Position numbers and translations under genes: made by a program. The notes under the pieces were generated by a model that had not been told where the DNA came from, did not search any database, and saw only the letters and a program-made list of their open reading frames with translations. Shown here piece after piece: positions 10,078 to 18,719 of a DNA stretch of 64,000 bases. The DNA lies in the NCBI GenBank assembly GCA_003116975.1, contig BGKB01000262.1, forward strand, positions 186,001-250,000, read 5' to 3'. Origin of the DNA: Aurantiochytrium sp. KH105 (lineage: Eukaryota; Sar; Bigyra; Thraustochytrida; Thraustochytriidae). Numbering within the stretch: position 1 is the stretch's first letter; each line of letters begins with the position of its first letter.

Positions 10078-10250
10078 CTACTTCAAGTTGTATCCGTAGT
10101 GGGCTTCTTTCTCCACTAACGTTGGTGCCGGCAATGGCCACTTCGTTTTTGGTGCCACAGTGTCATTAGTGGTGGGAGCAACAGCTACAGGAAGCGGGAA
10201 GATCCGGCCAGTACGGTGCGCAACGACAAGCGCTGCAGCGAGTTTGTACA
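10078..10250 (-). CDS. Possible 3' exon of an unrecognised small gene
   Basis: The minus-strand frame ending at 10078 encodes a tail of about 57 residues that looks like real protein: a short hydrophobic Leu/Ala/Val stretch, then a Pro/Thr-rich segment and an end with Tyr-Gly-Tyr. The frame stays open upstream but contains no ATG, so it would need an upstream exon. I could not find a splice arrangement that gives a start codon. Family unknown; it may be chance. Confidence 0.2.
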
Positions 10251-11324
10251 ATCTTCTCGAATAGAATAGGATGGGACAAGCCAAAACAAATGTTCTAACG
10301 CACTTTTGTAGTACTATATACTGGCATACGTACACTCCCTTGCGGATTGATTGCCGACAAAGTTTTATGCCTTGGCTACGAACGGAGGTGAACGACCTGT
10401 GCGGCTGGTAGCAACGTGCGTTTTTCTTAACGAGAGGGAAGTGAGTGCTCGATGCTGGTCAAGATTAATTCTAAAAGCGCAGAGCAACGCCTCAGCTGGC
10501 TTGTCCTTCTTTGGAGCCCAGAATGTTCGTACGCAAGAAACGTCAAGGCTTGATCACGAAATTGATCTTCCTTCTCGGGGAAATCAGTAGAAAGCTTGCA
10601 TTTTCTCTCTCATATCGCTCGCTGAGGCATACTGCTTGTCTGTTCTTTGAACCCAAGTCGCTTGAAAGACATTTGCAATAGAGACTGACTTGGGATCTCT
10701 TGCCCTCCCCGCCAGCCTTAAAAAAGAAGAAGTCATACCCTCGTCGTCGCTGTCAGCTACTTGTGCTCAAGACAAAAGCTTTTCCCACAGACTTTGGCTT
10801 CCAAGGAGAAATCGATTGATGATCACCGCTTGCGGCAAGATGCACGGATGCGGATGTGCAGGTAGTCCAAGGATGCCACCTTTAGCTTCGTAAAAAGCAC
10901 GACGTATACCCCCCCACTGTTTTCCAAAAAAGGAAAGGTTGACGACGGGGATGGTAAAGAAGATTAAGAAGTAAGTTAGTCAGAAAGGCCTAGTTTCGAG
11001 TGCAAAGAATAGACAAAGAAGCAGATCACGTAGGCTATTTGAAGATAGGCAGAGCAAAACTTGGTAAAAAAATAGGCTCATCCTATTTTTTGCACATGCT
11101 TGGGGGCCTCTTTAAATTTTTATCCTTCTTTCATTTCTTTACTTCGATTCGCCATCCTATCTCTCAAGTACGATTTGCACGGAGATTAGAAAAATAAATA
11201 CCAATCGTAGCCTACCGTGACTCAATGTTGCCAAAGGTTTCATAATATTCTTGTCCACAACGGACATTTTCCCCTTTCCGTCTCGCGTGCTTTTTATTCA
11301 AGAATTTGCATCAAAGAAAAGCAC

Positions 11325-11351
11325 GCAAGTACGCAAATAAGCAAGCAACAA
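11325..11351. repeat. GCAA-type tetranucleotide stretch in the DRC9-like leader
   Basis: Imperfect GCAA/GCAC units lie about 70 bp before the start codon at 11418. They match the repeats seen before other genes in the window. Confidence 0.7.
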
Positions 11352-11417
11352 GGGTGCGACGCCGCGCGCGCGGCACAGCCTCAAGTGTGCGCGAATCGCG
11401 AGCCACAGTACTCGACC

Positions 11418-12744
11418 ATGGCCAGCACAGCAGAGCAACTCACCTTGGTGAGCAGCCAGCGCGTCATTGCCGTGCTTGAAGATACGCTCGAAAAGCTCTC
11501 CTTTCTGGCAAGGTAGGTGCACAACAGCTTTTGCATGCAATACGTTTGGTATTCGCGCTAACCTCTGTCTTGCTCACATAGCATTACACCAGACGTGCTC
11601 GCACACCGGGATGAACTCTCCGAATTCGTTGGCGACGAAATTTCGCGTGTCATTGAAGAACAACGAAAACTGGAAACCCGCTATGAGGAGCTGATTTCGC
11701 AGCGCGGGATGCTCAAGGTAAGTCAGAACCAATTCGATTTTCATAAGAGCCAAAAGTTGCGAGAAAGCTTACATTCAGATTTCGTTGCTACAGGGACTTG
11801 CAAACAAGACCAAGTACAAGCAAAACCAACAAGAAATTCAGGAGGTGAGTCGCGCTCTGCGCGAGTCCACCAAGAACCTTTGCCGAAACCTCAAGGATAA
11901 CCCAAATGTGACTGGCAACCTGCTCAAGATCCAACATGAGCGCAATGAACTTGAAGAGCTCATTGCCAAAACTGTCACGGAAATCCGCGAAAAGCGCACC
12001 TTCACGGCACTTGCAATGCATGTCGACGAGACTCGGCACGAGCAAGAGCGACTTCGTGAAACGATTGAGCGAGAAAAGATGACGACCAATGCAGTGCACG
12101 AGCTCGAAGAGGAGCTTCAGCATGAGCGCAGCGAACACGAAAAGGAAGAGTCTGAGCGCGCCGAGATGATCGCTCAGCTCAAGGAAGAGCTTCAGGATAT
12201 TCGCTCCAAACTCACTTTCAAGACACAGTACACGCGTCGAGAGGCGCAGGCCAAACTCTCAAGTACGGCCCGCATCTATGAGCAGGAAGAAACGGAATTG
12301 CGGGAGAATATCGAGAATCTCAATCGCATCAAGTCCATGGAGCTTTCCGTTCACCAAGACACCGTCAACTTTCTTACCGAGAAGCAAGAAAGGCTCATTG
12401 AACAGGCCAGCGAATGGGGCGATCGCTACACGAATGACATGGAGGATCTTGACTCCCAGCTGAGCGATCTGACAGAAACTCGCGAAACTGCGCTGGCTCG
12501 CTTGAATGAGCTCCAGGCTCGGTGGGACCAGCAAGTGGCAGAGGAGGAAGCACGAAAGGAAGAGCTCCGTCGTCAGGCCGAACTTGAGGAGTTACGCAAG
12601 AAGGAGGAAGAGGAGGAACGCATTGCTGCCATTAAGATTCAACGGCGCTTCAAGGTTTACGCCACGGCCAAGGGAGGAAGCAAGGATGCCAAAAAGGGTG
12701 GCAAAAAGGGCGGTAAGAAGGGCGGCAAAAAGGGTAAAAAATAG
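11418..12744 (+). CDS. Coiled-coil IQ-motif protein, DRC9/IQCG-like (three exons)
   Basis: Exons are 11418-11512, 11582-11717 and 11794-12744, giving 393 residues. The first 90 residues are helical. A long charged coiled coil follows to about 350, then an IQ motif (AAIKIQRRFKVY) and a Lys/Gly-rich tail of GGKKGGKK repeats. This order, with a coiled coil, one C-terminal IQ motif and a basic tail, matches the nexin-dynein regulatory complex subunit DRC9 (IQCG), which binds calmodulin in motile axonemes. Both introns are GT-AG; the first splits a Ser codon and the second falls between codons. Other IQ coiled-coil proteins (for example DRC10/IQCD) are possible. A flagellar role would fit a zoospore-forming protist. 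Confidence 0.62.
11513..11581 (+). other. Intron 1 of the DRC9/IQCG-like gene
   Basis: A 69-bp GT-AG intron (donor GTAGGTGC, acceptor CACATAG). Removing it joins two helical segments in frame. Confidence 0.8.
11718..11793 (+). other. Intron 2 of the DRC9/IQCG-like gene
   Basis: A 76-bp GT-AG intron (donor GTAAGTC, acceptor TGCTACAG), phase 0. The reading frame through it closes in one frame, and splicing restores a continuous coiled coil. Confidence 0.8.
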
Positions 12745-12973
12745 ACTGCATATTCTTTGTGGCTTGGCTTCGTGAAGGACTGCAGACAAAAAGTAAAAAA
12801 ATTGGTATTTCAGAAAAGATTAAGACTTCCCTCTTACTCCTCCTCACCGAAAATTAAAATAAGTCTGGAAATACAGATGAGCATCGTGCGCAGTGGCGGT
12901 ATCATATGCGTAAAAGCTTTCGTCGATTTGGAAAGAGATGAGTGATACGCCATTTTTCAAAGATAATCAAATT

Positions 12974-14803
12974 TCAGCTCTGCGTCAAGGAACGCTGATC
13001 GCAAAGACCTTGCAGATGTTGCTGCTGCAGACTCTGTTTGCGAGCGCGACGCCGTTCTTCAAGCCGCGCGTCGCGTTTCCGGCGACTTGCTGCAAGCGGA
13101 TCATCTCTCTCTTCGATCTCCGATGAAGTCTCACGTAAACTATGCGGACATAGTCCCTCTTGTCCAGTTTTCAATATGTCGCTATGCCTTGCACTCGAGA
13201 GTAACGCAGGTGTGCTTGACGCTTGGGTTCTCTGCGTCTGCAAAGATGGTGGTCCACGGAAAGCGTGCGTCCTCGATGGCGCAAGAGCGATCTCAAGCTC
13301 TGCAATCTCTTCACTGAGAACATCCACATCCTCCCTTGTTGCTGCACCACCAACAACACCGTCACCGACACCAAATGCCTGAGAGATATCAGCATCAGCC
13401 CACGCCAAGAGGTTCTTCAGCTTGAGTCGCTTTCGCCTGAGCAAAGCCTCCACTCGGCGTCTGTCCTGACCTTCTTGACCAGCACTCGCAAGCTCTCGTC
13501 TTGCACATGGAAGAGTGCTCTGAGCTTCCGTTGTATGGTAATCGTCGCTTTCTCCGGGCCAGTCGCACTTGCTTTCTTTTCCTGCCTCGCGATCGTTCAT
13601 GTCGACTGAACTCTCGCCTTCTTTGTTGTCATCGCTCTTTGCAGTGCCTGCCACTACTTCCGTTTTAGCTTCGGGTTCTTTAAGTTCCTTGTCTTGTCGA
13701 GTCTGCGCTTTCAATTTCTCACCAAGAACACTCATTGATGGTGATGGTGAGGATGCTGTAGCTAATGATGATGGTGGTGGTACTGACGACGATGACAACA
13801 ACGATGATGACTTTGCGAAAGCAGGCAAGCCTTCCATGGCGGAACGGATCGTCTTCATGGCATCACGCAAGGACATGCGATCGCACGATCGGACCTGCAA
13901 GAGACCATCAATAATCGTGGCAAGAGCTTCGTCCGCGCTAGCTGCAGCTTCGTACTTGCCTCGGCAGATGTCTTGAGCCAATGACAACAGACTAGGTCCA
14001 CGGAACGGGTGTTTGAGTTCACACAGTTCGTACAAAAGAACACCCAGCGACCATAGATCTGTTCGATAATCATAGACCTGGTTGTCACAGATCTCGGGCG
14101 AAGCGTACAAAGGTGTTCCATAGAATGTCGACAGCTCCCGAGTTTCGGCTGAACAAGAACGACTCACGCCAAGGTCACCAATCTTGAGAGTGTACGCTTC
14201 TTCGGCTGGGCGCTCGCTCATAATACCTCGAGGAGTGATGCCAGCCTGCAGATCACTTGCTGATGCGGCAAAAATAAAGACATTCATGCTTTTGATGTCC
14301 CGGTGAACGATGCGATGCTCATGCAAACAGACCATCGCGTCCATGATTTGGAGTGACATAGCGTGCACTTGTGCATGCGCAAAGTGCGCAACAGGGTTTT
14401 GAGCATTGCGCAGCAAAACCTCACCGCTCAGATCTCCAAACTTTGCGAACTCGAGCTCCATCCATAAAATGCCTTTTTCTTGAAAGCTGCTCAAGAGACG
14501 AATAACGTGAGGGTGCCTGATTTTCTTCAAAAGGTCAACCTCATTTGAAATTGCTTTTCCTCTGCCGAGCTCGGCCATGCGTCTTTCCTTGAGCACGACG
14601 AGGGAATCCATCGCGTCCCCATCATCCTCTAGGTCATTATTGTTCTTGCTCGGATTCCCGCCCAGGAGCTGTCTCGAACGTATCGGCTCAGAAGGGCCAC
14701 TGTGCGTTTTCTGATTCAATGATCTCGGCTTTATTCGCCGTGCCTTCCATATGCTCCCCTTGGTACCGCGCGCGAGCTCCTCCAGGAGAAGAAAGGCGTC
14801 CAT
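12974..14803 (-). CDS. NEK-like serine/threonine protein kinase
   Basis: The 609-residue protein starts with a kinase domain (about 1-325). The Gly-loop region is near 11-17, the ATP Lys is Lys72 (VVLKE), the catalytic loop is HRDIKSMNVF (Asp169), and the metal motif is DLG (Asp210), as in NEK kinases. The activation segment ends TFYGTPLYASPE. A disordered insert of about 40 residues sits between the second and third strands (about 28-67), and a second lies before DLG. The C-terminal 280 residues are Ser/Glu/Arg-rich and disordered, with short helical stretches near 455-475 and 560-600. NEK kinases act on centrosomes, cilia and mitosis. The substrate is unknown. The gene is convergent with the DRC9-like gene and the 229-bp gap is empty. 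Confidence 0.85.
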   Translation of the reverse strand: MDAFLLLEELARGTKGSIWKARRIKPRSLNQKTHSGPSEPIRSRQLLGGNPSKNNNDLEDDGDAMDSLVVLKERRMAELGRGKAISNEVDLLKKIRHPHVIRLLSSFQEKGILWMELEFAKFGDLSGEVLLRNAQNPVAHFAHAQVHAMSLQIMDAMVCLHEHRIVHRDIKSMNVFIFAASASDLQAGITPRGIMSERPAEEAYTLKIGDLGVSRSCSAETRELSTFYGTPLYASPEICDNQVYDYRTDLWSLGVLLYELCELKHPFRGPSLLSLAQDICRGKYEAAASADEALATIIDGLLQVRSCDRMSLRDAMKTIRSAMEGLPAFAKSSSLLSSSSVPPPSSLATASSPSPSMSVLGEKLKAQTRQDKELKEPEAKTEVVAGTAKSDDNKEGESSVDMNDREAGKESKCDWPGESDDYHTTEAQSTLPCARRELASAGQEGQDRRRVEALLRRKRLKLKNLLAWADADISQAFGVGDGVVGGAATREDVDVLSEEIAELEIALAPSRTHAFRGPPSLQTQRTQASSTPALLSSARHSDILKTGQEGLCPHSLRETSSEIEERDDPLAASRRKRDARLEERRRARKQSLQQQHLQGLCDQRSLTQS

Positions 14804-16083
14804 CGCGCGTGTGCAACCCTTTCCGTCGCTGTCTGTTCAGCCTCTCGCCGCTCGCTCCATTCCCGTCCCCTCCAATCCCCTTTCTCCACGGAACTGCGAG
14901 TTGTGCGTGAGCTACAGCTGGCCCAAGCTCGAGAGCAAAGAATCTCCAAGTTGGCCGTTGGCGAGGTCCTGATCCGAGTCGAAGTCCGCAACGTCCCACT
15001 TCACTGGCAGTGCAACGCAAATTTGCCAATGGGACGCGGGGACCCCATCGCCGTGCACACCAGCAGCTTTGGAGATGTGTGCGCGTACCCCAGCGTTTGG
15101 GCTCAGCGTCGAGCTCCACGTTGACGGGGAGAAGGGCTCGGAGGGAGCAGGCGCCAAAGTTGACGCCGGCGGTCTTGTGCACGCGTTTCCTCGTGTAGCA
15201 GTAGCTATCGTCAGCGGCCCGCAGTTGCGGCCTTCTGCTGCAGCTGCTGGCAGCTGCAACGGCTGCGGAGTCGGAATGCGCTGGGCCGGCGAATGACTGC
15301 GAGATGTGCTGCTTGGGGCGAAATTTTCATGACCCGCTCCCGAGATTCTGGCGCCTCGGATGCCAGGCACAACAACTGCAATCTCTCCGTCCAAATGGAA
15401 GGTCTATGACTCCAGCCACGGCAAGTCACGCTTTCCTCGGCAACCGTACCCCTGCCGACAGCGACGCTAACAGGAATGAGCTTTGCTGCCAGTGCTGCAA
15501 GGCTACACAGGCCTGCCTTGCCTTGCTGGCTGCCTATACCACCATTTCTGCGACGCTCTCGCACGCAGCGACGCCGACATCGTGTGCCCAAGGTCTGGCT
15601 TTCCCGGAACACGTGGTGGCCTGGCCTGTCCTGTCCGCACGAGGGGGCGAGGTTCTGCCGACCACGACTCAAGAACCACAGCGGAGTGCAGGTTTGCTTT
15701 GCGCGAGTCTGTTTCCGTGCAGTCCCAGTCGGAACCGACGATGCCGCTGACGCTCTTGGCGTGGTTCGCGGAGATGATGCTAGTGATGTGGCTGTGAGCG
15801 GGCGGTCGAGAAGAGGTCACTTTCCACACCAAGCACGGGGGGTGAGACTCTGCGCGGGAGCTGCCAGGAACTGAAGCGAACCTCTCGAGCAGGGTGGCGA
15901 AACTCCGCCGTGCAGGCTTCGAGGGTCGATGCGAGGCTGCGCCGCCACTGGCAAAAAGGAGCAGCAGCAGCAGCTTCTGCTGCAGCCAGCAGAGGAGGCA
16001 AATCTCGAACGAGGAAAAGTCATCAGACCCGAAAAGCAAGCGAGCGACCCGAGCGACTGAGAACCAAGGAGACAAAGGAACAC
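14804..16083. other. Gene-free divergent interval
   Basis: These 1.3 kb separate the kinase (-) from a small plus-strand gene. Several overlapping open frames exist on both strands but none shows a domain, and their products are Ala/Arg/Ser/Cys-rich. A multi-exon gene cannot be excluded. Confidence 0.5.
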
Positions 16084-16515
16084 ATGACCAGCCTCGCCCG
16101 TGTTGCGAGGTACGAAATGCAGCAGCTACTTCTCCGGCAGAGGCCGGGAAGCCTGCGTAAAATGGCGGGCAACGTGCGCGCGTTGAGCAGTGGCGGTAAG
16201 CCTGTAATTGACGAGGAAACCGATCACATTCTGGGCACTATCGGGGAGGCCGCGAAGAAGGTCATCACCGATCCAGCGGGGGCGAAGAAGGCCATCGAGG
16301 ATGAGCTCCAGTTCGTCCCGCCCCTGGAGAACTATCTCGAAGATAAAAGACCGCCAGAGTTGCACCGCTGGGGCGGTGATCAGCATCGCAAGTCCTTTAA
16401 TGCAGCCAATGGCAGCAGCGATCACAGTCTTGACGACGGCACGTACGAGGAAGCGACTCCAGATGGGCCGATGACCAAGGAAACGTCGCAAGCGCCCGAG
16501 GGAAGCGACGTGTAA
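16084..16515 (+). CDS. Small hypothetical protein, possibly mitochondrial
   Basis: I do not recognise this 143-residue protein. Its first 35 residues are rich in Arg, Leu, Ser and Gln with no acidic residue after the first few, resembling a mitochondrial presequence. The rest has a short amphipathic helix (about 45-75) and an acidic, Gly/Asp/Thr/Pro-rich tail. The frame is open upstream to 15910, but the sequence there is Ala/Ser/Arg-rich leader-like, so the ATG at 16084 is chosen. No membrane helix or motif is seen. Confidence 0.5.
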   Translation: MTSLARVARYEMQQLLLRQRPGSLRKMAGNVRALSSGGKPVIDEETDHILGTIGEAAKKVITDPAGAKKAIEDELQFVPPLENYLEDKRPPELHRWGGDQHRKSFNAANGSSDHSLDDGTYEEATPDGPMTKETSQAPEGSDV

Positions 16516-16613
16516 TGAATGCGGTCTTTGTCAGTCCCTTGCATTATACCTCAACTGTAAATATATCAACCTTTTTCCCATTTATTTCTTCCCGATATGA
16601 GAAATCGAGCTCA

Positions 16614-16860
16614 ACAAGCAAAAGCTTGCAAGCAGCAAGCAAACGCTAGCAAAAGCTAGCAAGAAGCAAAAGCAAAAGCTTGCAAGAAGCAACCAAAAGC
16701 TTGCAAGAAGCAACCAAAAACTTGCAAGAAGCAACCAAAAGCTTGCAAGAAGCAACCAAAAGCTTGCAAGAAGCAACCAAAAGCTTGCAAGAAGCAACCA
16801 AAAGCTTGCAAGCAGAAGCTAGCAAGCAGAAGCTAGCAGGCAAAAGCTAGCAAGAAGCAA
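16614..16860. repeat. 21-bp tandem repeat between convergent genes
   Basis: About seven regular and several degenerate copies of a 21-bp unit containing AAAAGCTTGCAAGAAGCAAC. It fills much of the 401-bp convergent gap 16516-16916. The unit contains HindIII-like AAGCTT and palindromic GCTAGC variants. No gene is present. Confidence 0.9.
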
Positions 16861-16916
16861 AAATGTATAAATTTAATTTCTCTCCCTCACAGTTTCCACC
16901 ACTTATTTTCTTTTAT

Positions 16917-18044
16917 TCACGTTTGGACAAGGTGCACAACAATGTCTTCGGCACCGAGAATGGGCGCGGGTCCGGTGGTCTTGTCGGCTCGGCCGTACGT
17001 TCGACCATCATTTGCTCCATCTTGGTCGTCGGCGTCGTCCTCGTCGTCGTCGTCATCATCATCGCCATCCTCATCCTCGTCCTCGTCCTCGTCCTCACCC
17101 TCATCTCCATCCTCGTCGTCGTCTTCATCCTCGTCGCCATCGGCGTCTTCAGAGGCATCATCCGCATCGTTGGCCCCGCCCAGATACCGCATGCCCCTGC
17201 CACCTGCTCCTCCACTCGCCGCGCTCACTGCCGGGAGCGGTTGCGAAAGCAAATGCTCCTCGAGCGCCTTGCGCAAGGCATCGAGCGGTAATCGTTCAAC
17301 GAGAGCGGGCGAGGCTTGCTGAAGGCGCTCTTCAGCAGCGCGGCCGACGTTGATCGTCTGACGCGCAAAATTATCTACGATTCTGTCCATGCGCTTGGCC
17401 TCCTCGACCTCGCGACTCACGGGGTCCTGCGCAGCGTCAATGTCTGAATTCTGCCGGCTGCCCCCAGTGTAGCCCGCACCTTGGCTCGTGTCCGAGCCAG
17501 GACCACCTGTAGCGGTTTGCGCAGCGCTCCCAGATCGCGATCCGCCAGGTCCTCCAGGCCCAGCCCCGGGCAAACCTCCTGCTGCGCCTTCCGCCGTGTT
17601 GCCCGCAGTGGTGGCCGACCCATCCGCCACGCCACCGTCGGCGTGGTGTCCGCCAGCGGTCTGATCCGCAAGATTGAGGATCGATTCTGGGACATACTGC
17701 TTCGGGTCGAGACCGAGGAAGAGGCAGAGCAGACGCCAGGCCGCCTCCGAGGGCGGGTTGGCGACGATGCCGTTCACGAGCTTGTCCAAGAAGGCCTGCA
17801 GCTCGCGCTGCCGTTTGAGGACGAACTCCGGGTTGGTGTTTCCAAAGTACTTTTTGGGCGGCACGTCTGGAATTGGAAACGCGTGCTTGAACTTGGTCAG
17901 CTGCGCGTGTAGCTCAATGAACATCCTGAACCGCCGCCTCTGCGACGCGATCTTGACCGAGCCGGCGCGCAGCTCCACCTTGTACTCCGTGTGCTCGTTC
18001 ACGAGCTCGTGCCCGGTGATCACCGCGCGAATTGGCTGCGACAT
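16917..18044 (-). CDS. PX-domain phosphoinositide-binding protein with acidic tail
   Basis: The 375-residue protein starts with a PX domain (about 4-113). It has the Arg/Phe pair of the binding pocket (RRRFRMF, 37-42), the conserved proline turn PPKKYFG (62-68), and the helix with Arg78/Arg80 before LQAFLDKLV. PX domains bind PI3P or related lipids on endosomes. After a Gly/Ala/Ser-rich linker comes a helical segment (about 225-280), then a long run of Asp and Glu (about 300-345). There is no BAR domain as in classical sorting nexins. I start at the ATG at 18044 since the sequence upstream is basic and low-complexity. The gene is divergent from the methionine synthase reductase gene. Confidence 0.85.
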   Translation of the reverse strand: MSQPIRAVITGHELVNEHTEYKVELRAGSVKIASQRRRFRMFIELHAQLTKFKHAFPIPDVPPKKYFGNTNPEFVLKRQRELQAFLDKLVNGIVANPPSEAAWRLLCLFLGLDPKQYVPESILNLADQTAGGHHADGGVADGSATTAGNTAEGAAGGLPGAGPGGPGGSRSGSAAQTATGGPGSDTSQGAGYTGGSRQNSDIDAAQDPVSREVEEAKRMDRIVDNFARQTINVGRAAEERLQQASPALVERLPLDALRKALEEHLLSQPLPAVSAASGGAGGRGMRYLGGANDADDASEDADGDEDEDDDEDGDEGEDEDEDEDEDGDDDDDDDEDDADDQDGANDGRTYGRADKTTGPAPILGAEDIVVHLVQT

Positions 18045-18719
18045 GCTTCTTTCCGCGCTGCAGACGCGCACGACGTCGCCGGCCGGCCGCTGCGTCCTCG
18101 CCGCCGCGCCCTCCCGCTGCACAGCAGACAGGCGACCAGGCAACCAAGCGCGAGCGCAAGCGGGCGAGCAAGCGATCCCCTCGCGAGACGAGATCAATTG
18201 AGCGCTCGTTCCTGCTCTGCCTCGCCCCTTTTTCCCGTAGCTCTTTTGGGTTATCCGACTGCGCGCTTTCGCTCGCGGTCTATCTACCTGTTTCGTGCAT
18301 GCTCGTAGCAGTTTTTTCCATGCACAATGTACTCCCTCGAAGACCCCCAAGCAAGCGGCCCATCTCAGCGGCGTCGGGGAAGGGCGGGGGGCATAGGGGG
18401 AGTTTCGCGCAGCCAACGCGAGGTCGAAGTTGACGCGCAAACGCAGAAGACGCGACGCGGGAAAGGGAGCGCGCAGAGCTCGCGCGCGGAGGGCGCACGC
18501 GACGCGGACGGACACCGCGCCGCGCAGCTGCCGCAGAGCGTGGCGTCGTTTGCTGCCTTCGTCAGACGGACGGCCATCTTTGGAGTCAATCAGTCAATCA
18601 GTCAGTCAGTCGATCAGTCAGTCACCCGGTTGGAGACCCACCCATCGGTCTTTGGCAGCGACGAGCTCGGCGACAAGGACGAGTCTGAGGACGCTTTACG
18701 ACGTGATTGCCTCGCCACG
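18045..18719. other. Divergent region with TCAG/TCAA repeat
   Basis: This 675-bp region lies between the PX gene and the reductase gene. It has a tetranucleotide repeat of TCAG/TCAA at about 18584-18624 and high GC upstream. The reductase frame is open through 18327-18719 with an ATG at 18327, but the product is Arg/Ser/Gln-rich and untypical, so I treat it as leader. Confidence 0.55.
18584..18624. repeat. (TCAG/TCAA)n tetranucleotide array
   Basis: About ten units ending roughly 95 bp before the chosen start codon of the reductase gene. Confidence 0.85.

Larger units (their letters stand above)
9933..11417. other. Gene-free divergent region (possible small exon)
   Basis: These 1.5 kb separate the GH20-like gene (-) from the DRC9-like gene (+). 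Base composition is more AT-rich than coding DNA. I find no complete gene. A minus-strand frame ending at 10078 looks coding-like and is listed separately. A GCAA-type repeat lies just before the plus-strand gene. Confidence 0.5.

Noticed and set aside
14903-15124. A stretch resembling the start of a zinc alcohol dehydrogenase (VGEVLIRVEV)
   Set aside because: The resemblance covers about ten residues and no further part of such an enzyme follows in any frame.
18327-18719. An in-frame upstream ATG adding 131 residues to the reductase
   Set aside because: The added part is Arg/Ser/Gln-rich and includes a tetranucleotide repeat. The ATG directly before the first flavodoxin domain is more likely.
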